Assembly: GCF_013087525.1 (NCBI RefSeq)
Contig: NZ_JABFCS010000001.1
Span: forward strand, 3,906,001 to 3,970,000
DNA from: Ramlibacter montanisoli
GTDB taxonomy: Bacteria; Pseudomonadota; Gammaproteobacteria; Burkholderiales; Burkholderiaceae_C
Length of the DNA stretch: 64,000 nucleotides
Direction: 5' to 3'
The number at the start of each line of letters is the position of its first letter. Position 1 is the first letter of the stretch. Below the pieces are notes generated by a model. The model did not search any database and was not told where the DNA came from. It saw only the letters and a program-made list of their open reading frames with translations. Positions 9,735 through 24,435 of the stretch are shown piece after piece. The translations under genes were made by a program, and so were the position numbers.

Positions 9735-10619
9735 CTAGGAAAAGCTGCCGGGGCGGCGCGCTTGCGGTGGCATGCTGGTTTCCACCATCCATGAAGGCAG
9801 GCGCGGGTCGCGCTGCGCCTCCCCGGCAGCCGGGACGCCCAGCTTGCGTTCGAGCAGGCCGATGTGCTGCCGGTAGGTGCGCAGCAGGCTGCGTACGCTG
9901 ATCGGCCCCAGGCTGGCGCCTTCGTGGGCCATGCGCCGGTAGAGGCCGCCGCTGAGCCATTTCTCGCCGAAGTACACGACATCGCGTGCCTTCACCAGCT
10001 GCAGTTCCTCGCCGCCGGCCTTGCCGGAGCCGCCGAGCGCATGGTGCACGAGGGCCTGCGGCACGGCGAACACCTTCCAGCCGCGCGCCCGCGCGGTGAA
10101 CGAGAAATCCGAATCGGAGCAGATGAAGCGCATGTTGCGGTCGAACTGGCCGCACTCGCGCACCACCTGCGAGCGGATCATCATGGCGGCCCCGTTGGCC
10201 CAGAAGGTCTCGAAGGGCTCGCGGTCGGTGGCGAGGTCGCTCTTGCGATGGACGCCCCCGGGGAAGGCGGCCAGCGAGCCGCCCCAGGTCACCTTGCGCC
10301 CAGTGGTGGTCTCCGCATACTGGAACGGGCAGGCGATGCCGCATTCCGGATGGGAGTCCATGAAGGCGACGAGCTTCTGCACGCAGTCCGGATCCATGTA
10401 GGCATCCTGGTTCAGGACGATCACATACTGCACGTCGGGGCGGTAGCAGTACTTGGCGAGCCCCTCGTTGACGGCGGCGGTGAACAGGATGTTGTCGTCG
10501 CTGTTGTCCCGCACGAAGGTTTCGCACTCGCCATGGCTCTGGGCGGCGATGGCGGCAAGGCACTTCTCCAGCTTCTCGTGTTCCTTGAAGAACGGAATGA
10601 TGATCGGCACCAGGGCCAT
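9735..10619 (-). CDS. glycosyltransferase family 2
   Basis: A GT-A fold enzyme of 294 residues, cytoplasmic or peripheral. It starts [19 protein letters not shown], with the nucleotide-binding strand [19 protein letters not shown] (DXD-like metal site), [13 protein letters not shown] and the acidic motif ICSDSDFSF. The start ATG at 10619 is divergent from the TPR O-GlcNAc transferase gene, with about 100 bases between. The block from here to 16616 looks like a protein- or surface-glycan module. Donor and acceptor are unknown. Confidence 0.85.
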   Translation of the reverse strand: MALVPIIIPFFKEHEKLEKCLAAIAAQSHGECETFVRDNSDDNILFTAAVNEGLAKYCYRPDVQYVIVLNQDAYMDPDCVQKLVAFMDSHPECGIACPFQYAETTTGRKVTWGGSLAAFPGGVHRKSDLATDREPFETFWANGAAMMIRSQVVRECGQFDRNMRFICSDSDFSFTARARGWKVFAVPQALVHHALGGSGKAGGEELQLVKARDVVYFGEKWLSGGLYRRMAHEGASLGPISVRSLLRTYRQHIGLLERKLGVPAAGEAQRDPRLPSWMVETSMPPQARRPGSFS

Positions 10620-10719
10620 GGCTCCCCTCCACTTGTGGCGAATCGTACACGGCGTGGTGCAGCCGCCGGGGAACGCGCGGCGAGTTCCCCATAATGGCGC
10701 GAGCCATGCAGCCGCACCG

Positions 10720-12644
10720 ATGTTCAAGAACCTGCTGAAGCCTTTCCAGAGGGCGGAGGGAGAGCCGCAGCCGGTCGCGCCGCGGACCGCGGAGGCCGAG
10801 GCGCTGGTCAAGGCCGGCAACGCCGCGGAGGACGCGGGCCGGCTGGAGGAAGCGCATCGCATGTACCGGCAGGCCGTGGCGCTGGCGCCGCAGCTGCCCT
10901 CGGCGCACCTGAACCTGGGCATCGCGCAGGAAGCGCTGGGCGACGCGGAGGCGGCGCGCGCCAGCTACCAGAAGGTGCTGGCGCTGGAGCCGGGCCATGC
11001 CTTCGGCGCCTACAACCTGGGCAAGCTCGAATACGTCGGCGGCCGGCTGCGCGGCGCCGAGGCGCTGCTGCGGCAGTCGCTCGCCGCCAAGGCCGACTTC
11101 CACGACGCGTGGGTTTTGCTGTCGAACGTGCTCGATGCCCTGGGCGACCTGCCGGGCGCCGCGCAGGCGATCGAGCAGGCCCTGCGGCTGAAACCCGACT
11201 ACGCCGGCGCGCTGTTCAACCATGCCGGCATCCTGCGGCGGCTGGAGCGCATCGACGATGCGGAGCCTTCGGCGGCGCGCGCTGCCGCCCTGGAGCCGGA
11301 CAATGCGGAGTACCTCGCATCGCACAGCACCATCCTGGCCATGCAGGGCCTGTGCGCGGAAGCGCTGGTGCCGCTGCGGCGCGCCATGGTGCTGGCGCCG
11401 CAACGCTTCGACCTGCGCGCCAAGGAGCTGTTCCTGCTCAATCACGTCGAGGGCATTTCCGCGCAGGAGATCTTCCGGCGGCACGTGGAACTGGGCAGGC
11501 AGCTCGAACAGGTGGTGACGGAGCGCAAGCATGCGCGTCCCGACGCCGGCAAAGCGCGCCTGCGCATCGGCTTCGTGTCGGGCGAGCTGCGGTCGCACCC
11601 GGTGGCGCTGTTCCTCCTGCCCGTCCTGGAGAACCTGGACCGGCGCCGCTTCGAGGTCGCGTGCTACGACGGCGGTACGCGCAGCGACCACGTCACCGAG
11701 CGGCTGCGCGCGCTGAGCGACCGCTGGGTGGACGCGCGCGGCTGGAAGGACAACCAGCTGGACGAGGCGATCGCGGCCGATGCGGTGGACGTGCTCGTGG
11801 ACCTGGACGGCTATACCAGCCAGGTGCGGGTGGCGATGTTCGCCGCCAGGCCGGCGCCGGTGCAAATCACCTGGGTCGGCTACCTGAACACGACCGGGCT
11901 CACGCGCATGGACTACCGGCTGACGGACGCGCGCTGCGATCCGCCGGCGGTGGCGCAGCCGCTGCATACGGAAAGCTCCTGCTGCTGCCGCAGAGCCAGT
12001 GGTGCTACCGGCCGTTCATCGAAGTGGCGCCCGAGCCCGCCGCGCCGTGCGAGCGCAAGGGATACGTCACCTTCGGTTCGCTGAACAACGTGTCCAAGCT
12101 GACCGAGGCCATGGCCCGGCGCTGGGGCCGCATCCTGCTGGCGCTGCCCAGCGCGCGGCTGCTGGTGGTCGGCGTCGGTTCGGAAAGGAAGCGGCAGTCG
12201 CTGCTGGCCGCGCTGGGCGAGAGCGCAGGCGTGCTGGACCGGGTGCGTTTCGCACCGCGCACCGACCTGGAGGGCTACTACCGCCTGATGGGCGAGATCG
12301 ACATCGCGCTGGACACCTTTCCCTACGGTGGCGGCACGACCACCTTCGACGCGCTCTGGATGGGCGTGCCGGTGCTCACTGCCAGCGGCGAAACCTCCAG
12401 CTCACGCAGCGCCGCCAGCCTGCTCGTGGCGCTCGGCATGGAGGAATGGATCGCCGCCCAGGCCGATGGCGTCGTGCCCCTCGCCATCGAACGCGCCGCC
12501 GACACGGCGACCATCGCACGACTGCGCCGCACGCTGCGTGAGCGGCTGCGGCGCTCCCCGCTGATGGACGAGCCCGGCTTCGCGGCGGCCTTCGCGGCGG
12601 CGCTCGAACAGGCTTGGCGCGAGCGCGCGGCTCCTCCACAATAG
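10720..12644 (+). CDS. TPR protein with SPINDLY/OGT-type O-GlcNAc transferase domain (frameshifted)
   Basis: About 641 residues. Residues 25-250 hold six or so TPR units (e.g. [21 protein letters not shown]). The GT41 catalytic part follows: [55 protein letters not shown], and [27 protein letters not shown] (UDP-sugar site). Bacterial members glycosylate flagellins, adhesins or pilins. The break near 11973 is one missing A (HTEKLLLLPQ becomes HTESSCCC). Start ATG at 10720. It is the first of three TPR-transferase genes in a row. Confidence 0.87.
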
Positions 12645-12651
12645 GATCCCT

Positions 12652-12945
12652 ATGTTCAGCTGGTTTTCCACTTCAGAATCGGTGCGCTTCGGCCAGGAGC
12701 TTGCCACCTTCGTGCTCTCGGAGCTTTCCTCCTCCACCGGCAAGGCGGACGCCAAGTTCACCGCCAAGGCCGAAAAGGCGCTGATCCGCGCGGACCAGCG
12801 GGTGCAGGACTTCAAGGCGCGCGAACGCATGAACGTCTACAAGAAAGCGAAGCTGGCCAACGCCTTCCTCTGGACACTGAAGGACAAGGGCTGCACCGAG
12901 CAATACGCCAACCAGCTCACCGACTGGCTGAGCGTGCGGCTGTAG
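12652..12945 (+). CDS. small hypothetical protein
   Basis: A 97-residue soluble protein, rich in Lys, Ala and acidic residues and predicted helical. No recognised domain. It starts 7 bases after the OGT gene and ends 2 bases before the next TPR gene, so it is part of that operon. An initial hydrophobic MFSWF and no signal peptide suggest a cytoplasmic location. Function unknown. Confidence 0.65.
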   Translation: MFSWFSTSESVRFGQELATFVLSELSSSTGKADAKFTAKAEKALIRADQRVQDFKARERMNVYKKAKLANAFLWTLKDKGCTEQYANQLTDWLSVRL

Positions 12946-12947
12946 CC

Positions 12948-14788
12948 GTGGGCTGGCTGCGCGAGACCTTCGGCCGCCTGGGGTCGACGACCGCCGCTGC
13001 GCCGCAGGCGCCCCCGGCCGCCACGCCCCCTGGCGCACACTGGGCAACGAGGCGCTGGCATCCGGCAACCTTTCCGAAGCGGCGCGCTGCTATGAACAGG
13101 GCGTCGCCGCCCACCCGGACGATGCGGCCTTGCGCCTGAATCTCGGTTATGCGCTGCTGGAACTGGGGCAGTTCCCGGCTGCGGCGCAACGGCTGGAACA
13201 GGCCCTGGCGCTGCGTCGCCCCGGCGATGGCTGCGCGCCGCACGAGGCGCACTACCTGCTGGGGCGTGCGCGGGTCGGCATGGGCAGGCTCGAACATGCC
13301 TTTGCCAGCTTCGACGCCGCCACGCGTGCGCAGCCGGAGTTCACCGAGGCGCTCGAAGAGGGTGCGCGCCTGTTGCACCAGCTCAAGCGCCATGAGGACG
13401 CCGTGGAGTGGGCCAGGAGGCTCGTGCGCCTGCAGCCGAACGCCTTCCACCGCATCCTGCTGGCCACCGAGCTGTCGCAGTGCGCGCGCCACGAGGAGGC
13501 GCTGGAAGTGATCGGGCAGGTCTGCGCCGAGGAGCCGGCCAACGTGGAGGCAGCTTCGCTGCGCTTCGGCGAGCTCATGAAGCTGCAGCGGCTTGCCGAT
13601 GCATTGCAGGAGATGGACCGCGTGCTGGCGCTGACGGGACCGACCGCGGACCTGCTGGTGAACCGCTCGCTGCCACTGGAGCGCCTGGGCCGCCACGACG
13701 AGGCGCTGGACGCGACCGCACAGGCGCTGGCCTTGCAGCCGAACCGCCGCGATGCGCTGGTCAACCGCACCACCATCCTCCTGGCCCAGGGCGCGCGTCG
13801 GAGGCCAGGGCCGCGGCGGAGGAAGGGCTGGCCGCCTATCCCGAGGACGCCGACCTGCACTGGTCCCTGAGCATGGCCTTGCTGCTGCTGGGTGACCTGC
13901 AGCGGGGCTGGGCGGAAAGCGAATGGCGCTCGCGCAGCGTCGCCTTCACCGGCAAGCTGCTCGAGCTGGACCGCCCGCGCTGGCAGGGCGAGAGCCTGGA
14001 GGGATGCACGATCTTCCTGCACGCGGAGCAGGGCTTCGGCGACAACATCCAGTTCGTGCGCTTCGTGCCGCAGGTGGCGAAGCTGGCGCAAAGCGTGCTG
14101 CTGCTGGTGTCGGAAGCACTGGAGCCCCTGGTGGCCGGCAGCCTGCCCGCCAATTGCCGGCTGCTGCCGCAGCATTCGCTGCTGCCGCCCATAGACTTCC
14201 ATTGCCCGCTCATGAGCGTGCCCGCGGTCCTGGGGACCACGGTCGACACGATCCCGGCCGACGTGCCTTACCTCCATGCCGACGCCAGCGCGGTGCATGC
14301 ATGGCGGCAACGGCTCGGGCCGGGCGGCCCGAAGGTCGGCGTCGCCTGGTCCGGCAATCCGCGGCACATGAACGATCAGAACCGGTCCATGAGCCTGGCG
14401 ACCTTCCGCACCGGCGCCGCCGACGGATGCCGCTACTTCACCGTGCAGCCGGAAACGCGCGACACCGATCGCGCAGCCCCTCGCGAGCTGGACGCAGGCG
14501 TGCGACATCGGCGCGGAACTGCGGGACTTCGCCGACACCGCCGCCCTGATGGAGGCCCTCGACCTGGTGATCACCGTGGACACCGGCGTCGCCCACCTGG
14601 CGGGCGCGCTGGGACGGCCGGTGTGGATCCTGCTGCCCCACGCGCCGGACTGGCGCTGGATGCTGGATCGCAGCGACACGCCCTGGTATCCGACGGCGCG
14701 CCTGTACCGGCAACCGGTGCGCGGAGACTGGGCGTCCGTGCTGGCGCGGGTGAAGTCCGACCTGGCCGCGCTCGCCGCGGCTGGCTGA
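12948..14788 (+). CDS. TPR protein with GT9-like GT-B domain, copy 1 (three frameshifts)
   Basis: Paralogue of the next gene, about 613 residues when repaired. GTG start at 12948 (MGWLRETFGRLG). TPR units run from about residue 25 to 300. The C-terminal GT-B/heptosyltransferase-like domain includes IFLHAEQGFGDNIQFVR, VGVAWSGNPRHMNDQNRS, and [20 protein letters not shown]. Three indels are needed: one C missing at 13026-13030, one G missing near 13791, and one extra C at 14477-14480. Each repair restores identity with the intact paralogue (e.g. DRAALASW against DRAAMAHW). Probably a protein glycosyltransferase; acceptor unknown. Confidence 0.8.
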
Positions 14789-14801
14789 GGCGCGCACGCG
14801 C

Positions 14802-16616
14802 ATGTTCGGTTTTCGCCGCAAGGCAGCCACCGCAGCGGCTCCCGGCGCCGCCGAATGGCGCGCGCGCGGGAACGCCGCACTCGGGCAAGGCCAGCTGGTG
14901 GAGGCGGCGGACTGTTACCGGCAGGCCGCGGCGTGCGACCCGGCCGATGCGGAAGCGCGCGTGAACCTCGGCTACGTGCTGCTCGAGCAAGGCGCTGCGG
15001 TAGAGGCCGCCGGGACCCTGTCGCAGGCCGTGGCGCTTGCCGGCGAGCGCACCGAGCTGCTGGCGGACGCCCAGTTCCTGCTCGGGCGGGCGCATCGGTT
15101 GCAGGGACAGGACCGGCGTGCGGCCGCCAGCTACCGCGCGGCACTCGCGGCGCGGCCCGGATTCGCGGAGTCGCTTCAGGAACTGGTTCCGCTCTTGCTC
15201 GATGCCGGCCAGGCGGGGGAAGCCGTGGCTTTCGCGCAGCGCGCGGCGCAGGCCGCACCGCGGCCGCAGGTCCTGATGCTGCTCGCGCAGGCGCTGCACG
15301 CGGCGGGGCGGGCCGCCGAAGCACTGGTACCGCTGGATGCGGTGCTCGCCTCGGACCCGGGCGACGCTGCTGCCCTCGCATGCCGCGGCAACGTGCTCCT
15401 GGAGCTCGGACGCTGCGAAGAGGCGCTCGCCAGCTCCGAACAGGTGCTGGGCGTCCATGGCCGCCAAGCCGACGCCCTCGCGAATGCCAGCGCCGCGCTG
15501 CTGCGGCTGGAACGCAACGAGGCAGCGCTCGCGCTCGCCGAGGAGGCCCTGCGTCTGCAGCCCGCGCACCGCGTTTCCCTCCACAACCGAAGTTGCGCAC
15601 TGACGAACCTGTTGCGGATGGACGAGGCCTTGCTGCGCGCCCGGGAGGCGACGCTGCTCCACCCCGATGACGCCGACCTGCAGTGGAGCCTGGGCGTGGC
15701 GCACCTGCTGCGCGGCGACCTCGCGCCGGGGTGGAAGGCGCACGAGGCCCGCTGGCACGCGAAAGATTTTCCCGGCGCGCTCTCGCGCGCGTTCACGGCG
15801 GCACCGCAATGGACCGGCGCACAAGCTCTCGAGGGCCGTTGCATCCTGCTGCATGCGGAACAGGGACTGGGCGATTCCATCCATTTCGTGCGCTACCTGC
15901 CGCAGGTCGCGGCCCGTGCGCGCGAAGTGCTGGTGCACGTGCAGCAGTCGCTCGTTCCCTTGCTGGCGCAGCTGCCGGCGAATTGCCGACTGCTGCAGCC
16001 CGGCGAACCGATCCCGCCGCACGAGCTGCAATGTCCGCTCCTGAGCCTGCCGCATGCGTTCGGAACCACGCTGGCGACGATCCCGGCCGATGTGCCCTAC
16101 CTGCAGGCCGACCCAGAGCGGCTGCCGCCATGGCAGCAGCGGCTGGCCGGCCGCGCGCGTCCCCAGGTCGGCATCGTCTGGTCGGGCAACCCGCAGCATG
16201 GCAACGACCGCAACCGTTCGATCCCGCTGCATTCCTTCGTCGCGATCGCACAGGAGGGCGTGGGTTTCGTCAGCCTGCAGGTCCAGGTGCGCGAAAGCGA
16301 CCGCGCGGCGATGGCGCACTGGCCGGGACTGTTCGATGCAGGTCCCCTGCTGCACGACTTCGGCGACACCGCGGCCCTGGCGAGTGCCCTGGACCTCGTG
16401 GTGACGGTGGACACGAGCGTCGCCCACCTCGCGGGCGCCCTTGGAAAACCGGTGTGGGTCCTGCTGCCCTACGTGCCGGACTGGCGCTGGATGCTCGGGA
16501 GGGAGGATTCACCGTGGTACCCGGGCATGCGGCTGTTCCGCCAGCCCGCGCGCGGCGACTGGGATTCGGTGCTGCAAAGGGTGCGCAGCGAACTGCGCGC
16601 CCTCGCGTCCTCCTAG
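14802..16616 (+). CDS. TPR protein with GT9-like GT-B domain, copy 2 (intact)
   Basis: A 604-residue intact paralogue of the preceding gene. Residues 18-300 form TPR repeats (e.g. [21 protein letters not shown]). The C-terminal domain carries [40 protein letters not shown] and [27 protein letters not shown], typical of ADP/nucleotide-sugar GT-B donors. The stop codon overlaps the convergent argC stop (CTAG). The gene serves as an internal reference for repairing copy 1. Tandem duplication suggests two acceptors or two sugars. Confidence 0.83.
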   Translation: MFGFRRKAATAAAPGAAEWRARGNAALGQGQLVEAADCYRQAAACDPADAEARVNLGYVLLEQGAAVEAAGTLSQAVALAGERTELLADAQFLLGRAHRLQGQDRRAAASYRAALAARPGFAESLQELVPLLLDAGQAGEAVAFAQRAAQAAPRPQVLMLLAQALHAAGRAAEALVPLDAVLASDPGDAAALACRGNVLLELGRCEEALASSEQVLGVHGRQADALANASAALLRLERNEAALALAEEALRLQPAHRVSLHNRSCALTNLLRMDEALLRAREATLLHPDDADLQWSLGVAHLLRGDLAPGWKAHEARWHAKDFPGALSRAFTAAPQWTGAQALEGRCILLHAEQGLGDSIHFVRYLPQVAARAREVLVHVQQSLVPLLAQLPANCRLLQPGEPIPPHELQCPLLSLPHAFGTTLATIPADVPYLQADPERLPPWQQRLAGRARPQVGIVWSGNPQHGNDRNRSIPLHSFVAIAQEGVGFVSLQVQVRESDRAAMAHWPGLFDAGPLLHDFGDTAALASALDLVVTVDTSVAHLAGALGKPVWVLLPYVPDWRWMLGREDSPWYPGMRLFRQPARGDWDSVLQRVRSELRALASS

Positions 16617-17537
16617 ACCCCCAGCATCAGCTTCAGGTTCTGCACCGCGGCGCCGCTGGCACCCTTGCCCAGGTTGTCGAGACGTGCGACCAGCACGGCA
16701 TGCGCGTGGTCCATGTTGCTGTAGACGCGCAGCTCCATCTTGTTGGTGTCGTTCAGCGCGGTCGGCTCCAGCTTGCCGTCGTCGGTGGCCGGTTCCACCG
16801 TCACCCACTCGCTGCCCTGGTAGTGGCGCTTGAGCGCGTTCTCCAGGTCGCCCGGCGTCGGCTTGCCGGGCAGCGTGTTCAGGTGCAGCGGCAGCTGCAC
16901 CAGCATGCCCTGGCGGAAGTTGCCCACAGAGGGAACGAAGATCGGCCGGCGGACCATGCCGGTGTACTTCATGATCTCCGGCAGGTGCTTGTGCTTCAGC
17001 CCCAGCGCATAGAGTTCGTAGGGCGGCGCGCTGCCGGCCTCGTAGGCCTCGATCATGGTGCGGCCGCCACCCGAATAGCCGCTCACCGAAGGCAGCACCA
17101 CGGGGTAGTCGGTGGGCAGCACGCCGGCATCCACCAGCGGGCGCAGCAGCGCGATCGCGCCGGTGGCATAGCAGCCCGGGTTGCTCACGCGCTCCGCCTT
17201 GGCCACCGCTTCGCGCTGCCCCGCGCACAGCTCGGGGAAGCCGAACACCCAGCCTTCGGCCGTGCGGTGCGCCGTGGACGCGTCGATGATGCGCGGCTTC
17301 TTCCCGCCGGCCTTGCCGATCGCGTCGATCATGGCCGCCGACTCGCGCGCGGCGTCGTCGTGCAGGCAGAAGATCACCAGGTCCACGCCGGCCATCAGCT
17401 CGCGCTTGGCCGCGGGGTCCTTGCGCTTGTCGGGCGCGATGCTCACCAGCTCGATGGCGGGCATCGCCTGGAGCCGCTCGCTCGCGAATGAGGAGTCCGG
17501 TGGTTCCGGCCTCGCCGTCGATGAAGACCTTGGGCAT
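16613..17537 (-). CDS. argC: N-acetyl-gamma-glutamyl-phosphate reductase, type 2 (frameshifted)
   Basis: Third step of arginine synthesis: NADPH reduction of N-acetylglutamyl phosphate to the semialdehyde. The short type 2 form has about 307 residues. N-terminal [20 protein letters not shown] (NADP loop) is followed by [17 protein letters not shown] with the catalytic Cys, [15 protein letters not shown], and [11 protein letters not shown] 4-base duplication (GCGA) near 17476-17486 shifts the frame between IRER and [11 protein letters not shown]. Both sides align to the family with no gap, so the duplication is probably a sequence error. Divergent from sucC across 165 bases. Confidence 0.9.
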
Positions 17538-17588
17538 CTCTTTTCCTATAGCAACTGCTTATCGTTACTGTAAGGCCCGCGTGGGTTT

Positions 17589-17603
17589 TGGTGCAGTGCA
17601 CCA
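17589..17603. promoter_or_regulatory. perfect 15-bp palindrome between argC and sucC
   Basis: TGGTGCAGTGCACCA has perfect 7-bp arms around one base. It lies 52 bases upstream of the argC start and 100 bases upstream of the sucC start. It looks like a dimeric regulator's operator. The half sites are in the opposite order to the NtrC consensus, so NtrC is not implied. Regulator unknown. Confidence 0.45.
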
Positions 17604-17702
17604 TGATACAGTCAGTGGCTGCTTCCCCCAGCTGCCCCGCCGGTCGCCCGACCTAGCCAAGTCCTGCCGGCACAGATTCCTTTTCCCCGAGAGACAAACC
17701 TC

Positions 17703-18866
<1,164 letters not shown>

Positions 18867-18879
18867 GGAACAAAGAGCC

Positions 18880-19773
18880 ATGTCGATCTACATCAACAAG
18901 GACACCAAGGTCATCACCCAGGGCATCACGGGCAAGACCGGCCAGTTCCACACCGAGAAGTGCCAGGAGTACGCGAACGGCAAGAACTGCTTCGTGGCCG
19001 GCGTGAACCCCAAGAAGGCGGGCGAGAAGATCTTCGACATCCCGATCTTCGCCTCGGTGAAGGACGCCAAGGACAAGACCGGCGCCACCGTCTCCGTGAT
19101 CTACGTGCCGCCGGCGGGTGCCGCGGCCGCCATCTGGGAAGCCGTGGAAGCCGACCTGGACCTGGCGATCTGCATCACCGAAGGCATCCCGGTGCGCGAC
19201 ATGCTGGAAGTGCGCAACAAGATGAAGCAGAAGGAAGCCAAGGGCGGCAAGAAGACGCTGCTGCTGGGCCCCAACTGCCCCGGCCTGATCACGCCCGACG
19301 AGATCAAGATCGGCATCATGCCCGGCCACATCCACCGCAAGGGCCGCATCGGCGTGGTCTCGCGCTCCGGCACGCTGACGTATGAAGCCGTGGCGCAGCT
19401 CACCGAGATCGGCCTGGGCCAGTCCAGCGCCGTCGGCATCGGCGGCGACCCGATCAACGGGCTGAAGCACATCGACGTGATGAAGGCCTTCAACGACGAT
19501 CCGGACACCGACGCCGTGATCATGATCGGCGAGATCGGCGGCCCCGACGAAGCCGAAGCCGCGCGCTGGTGCAAGGCCAACATGAAGAAGCCGATCGTGG
19601 GCTTCATCGCCGGCGTCACCGCGCCTCCCGGCAAGCGCATGGGCCACGCCGGCGCGCTGATCTCCGGCGGCGCCGACACCGCCGACGCCAAGCTCGCGAT
19701 CATGGAAGAGTGCGGCTTCAAGGTCACGCGCAACCCGTCCGAGATGGCCAAGCTGCTCAAGGCGCTGCTCTAA
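18880..19773 (+). CDS. sucD: succinate--CoA ligase, ADP-forming, alpha subunit
   Basis: CoA-binding subunit with the active-site phosphohistidine, 297 residues, intact. Rossmann CoA motif [65 protein letters not shown] carries the phosphorylated His (HAGA). Forms the heterotetramer with SucC. Followed directly by a strong intrinsic terminator. Confidence 0.97.
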   Translation: MSIYINKDTKVITQGITGKTGQFHTEKCQEYANGKNCFVAGVNPKKAGEKIFDIPIFASVKDAKDKTGATVSVIYVPPAGAAAAIWEAVEADLDLAICITEGIPVRDMLEVRNKMKQKEAKGGKKTLLLGPNCPGLITPDEIKIGIMPGHIHRKGRIGVVSRSGTLTYEAVAQLTEIGLGQSSAVGIGGDPINGLKHIDVMKAFNDDPDTDAVIMIGEIGGPDEAEAARWCKANMKKPIVGFIAGVTAPPGKRMGHAGALISGGADTADAKLAIMEECGFKVTRNPSEMAKLLKALL

Positions 19774-19794
19774 GCCGCTGCGCCCGCTGCACCG

Positions 19795-19833
19795 AAAAGC
19801 CGGCCGCCGCAAGGTGGGCCGGCTTTCTTTTTT
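19795..19833 (+). terminator. rho-independent terminator after sucD
   Basis: AAAGCCGGCC pairs with GGCCGGCTTT around a short loop, followed by a run of seven T interrupted by one C. It ends the sucCD operon 22 bases after the sucD stop. Confidence 0.88.
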
Positions 19834-20026
19834 CGCGCCCACCCCTTGACGGCGCGCCGCGCTTTTGCAACAAAACGTTCTAGCTGCGTGAGAAAGTGGC
19901 TTGTGGCTCCCAGGGGCGTCTGCTACCGTCGCCGCAGGAGTCCGGCCCCTCTCGCGGCGGTTGGGAAGGCATCGCTGTGGATTTGCACAGCTTCGGTCGG
20001 CGGGCACGCCGAACAAGGGGCGGGAA

Positions 20027-22842
<2,816 letters not shown>

Positions 22843-22852
22843 CCCGCGAACT

Positions 22853-23638
22853 ATGAACTACGAGTTTTGCATCCGCACGGACCCCGGTCTTGCGCGCGAA
22901 AACAACGAGGATTCCGTCACTGTCGATGAACCGACCCGCCTCGGCATCCTGGCGGACGGAATGGGAGGCTACAACGCCGGCGAAGTCGCCAGCGGCATGG
23001 CCACGACCTTCATCAAGTCGGAACTGGGACGCTGGCTCGCGCAGGCGGGCCGGCATGCCAACGCGCGCGAGGTGCGCCGGGCGATGGAGATCTGCGTCGA
23101 CAACGCGAACCGCTCGATCTTCAACGCCGCCAATTCCAACCCGCAGTACAGCGGCATGGGCACCACGCTGGTGGTGGGCGTGTTCCAGGACGGCCGCCTC
23201 ATGCTGGGGCACATCGGCGACTCGCGCTGTTATCGCCTGCGCAACAACCAGCTCGAACAGATCACGAAAGACCACTCCCTGTTGCAGGAGCAGATGGATG
23301 CCGGCCTGATCACCCCGGAGCAGGCGGCCACTTCCACCAACAAGAACCTGGTGACGCGTGCCCTGGGCGTCGAGGACGCCGTGCTGCTGGAAGTCAACGA
23401 ACACAAGGTCGATCCCGGCGACCTCTATCTGATGTGCTCCGATGGGCTCTCGGATATGCTGGACGACGAAGCCATCGCGCAGATCCTCGCGGGCGATGCG
23501 TCGCTGGAACAGAAATCGGTGCAACTGGTCGACGCGGCCAACGCGAACGGCGGGCGCGACAACATTTCGGTGCTGCTGGCACAGGCCAACAGCGGCTCCA
23601 AGAAACGCGGATTGATCTCGCGCTGGCTGGGGCAATGA
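22853..23638 (+). CDS. PP2C-family Ser/Thr protein phosphatase
   Basis: Metal-dependent phosphatase of 261 residues, cytoplasmic, the likely counterpart of the upstream kinase. The PPM motifs are all present: RENNEDS, ILADGMGGYNAGE (metal-binding Asp), SGMGTTLVV, GHIGDSRCYRL, CSDGLSDML and GGRDNISVLL. It begins 10 bases after the kinase stop. Lacks any membrane segment. Intact. Confidence 0.93.
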   Translation: MNYEFCIRTDPGLARENNEDSVTVDEPTRLGILADGMGGYNAGEVASGMATTFIKSELGRWLAQAGRHANAREVRRAMEICVDNANRSIFNAANSNPQYSGMGTTLVVGVFQDGRLMLGHIGDSRCYRLRNNQLEQITKDHSLLQEQMDAGLITPEQAATSTNKNLVTRALGVEDAVLLEVNEHKVDPGDLYLMCSDGLSDMLDDEAIAQILAGDASLEQKSVQLVDAANANGGRDNISVLLAQANSGSKKRGLISRWLGQ

Positions 23639-23686
23639 CCCGGACGGTTTTGGCGGTAAAGAGAATTGATTGATTAGGAGTCGACC

Positions 23687-24407
23687 ATGCCGAAAATGAT
23701 CGTTTCGATCGACGGTGTCGTCATCAAGGAAGTGCAGTTGACGAAGGACCGGACGACGCTGGGGCGCCGTCCGTACAACGACATCGTCATCGACAACCTC
23801 GCGGTCTCGGGCGAGCACGCCGTGCTGCTGCTTGACCGGCAACGAGGTCTTCCTGGAAGACCTGAACTCCACCAACGGCACCTACGTCAACGGCAAGGCC
23901 GTGAAGAAGCAGTTGTTGCAGAACAACGACACGGTGGAAATCGGCAAGTACAAGATCAAGTTCATCAACGAGGCGCCGGGCGCGACCTTCGAGAAGACCA
24001 TGATCATCAAGCCGGGCATGGTTCCGCCCATGCCCAAGCCGGCCGCTCCCGTCGGCAACGCGCCCGCTGGCGCTTCCGCCACCGCCACGGCCGCCCGCCC
24101 CGCCACCACCCCGGCGACCGGCACCGCCACGGCGGACGCGCACGCGAGCGCCAGCATCAAGGTCCTGTCCGGCGCCGCCGCCGGCCGCGAGGTGCCCCTG
24201 GTCAAGGTGGTCACCACCATCGGCAAGCCCGGCGTGGCCGTGGCCGCGATCACCAAGCGTTCGCAGGGCTTCGTGGTCGCCCATGTCGAAGGCTCGAACA
24301 AGCCCACCCTCAACGGCGCCGCCATCGGCTCCGAGCCGGTGGCGCTGAAGAACGGCGACATGCTGGAACTCGCGGGCACGCAGATGCAGTTCCTGATGGC
24401 CGGCTGA
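23687..24407 (+). CDS. FHA-domain phosphothreonine-binding protein (frameshifted)
   Basis: About 239 residues. The N-terminal FHA domain (25-95) has TLGRRPYNDIVID, SGEHAVL and DLNSTNGTYVNGK, including the conserved Arg, Ser/His and Asn for pThr binding. A linker with FEKTMIIKPG (near 101) and a Pro/Ala/Thr-rich stretch lead to a second FHA-like fold (150-239). An extra T at 23831-23833 breaks the frame within AVLLLTGNEVFLEDL. Sits between the phosphatase and cyclase genes, so it probably reads or scaffolds kinase output. Confidence 0.87.
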
Positions 24408-24435
24408 ACGCCCGTCGCCGCGCATCCTCCTGCCC

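Noticed and set aside
17476-17486. Phase variation of argC through a GCGA tandem repeat
   Set aside because: Only two to three repeat units, in a housekeeping biosynthetic gene, within a window full of indel errors. A sequencing error is simpler.
17589-17603. NtrC binding site
   Set aside because: The half sites are in GGTGCA...TGCACC order with one base between, the reverse of the TGCACC-N5-GGTGCA consensus.
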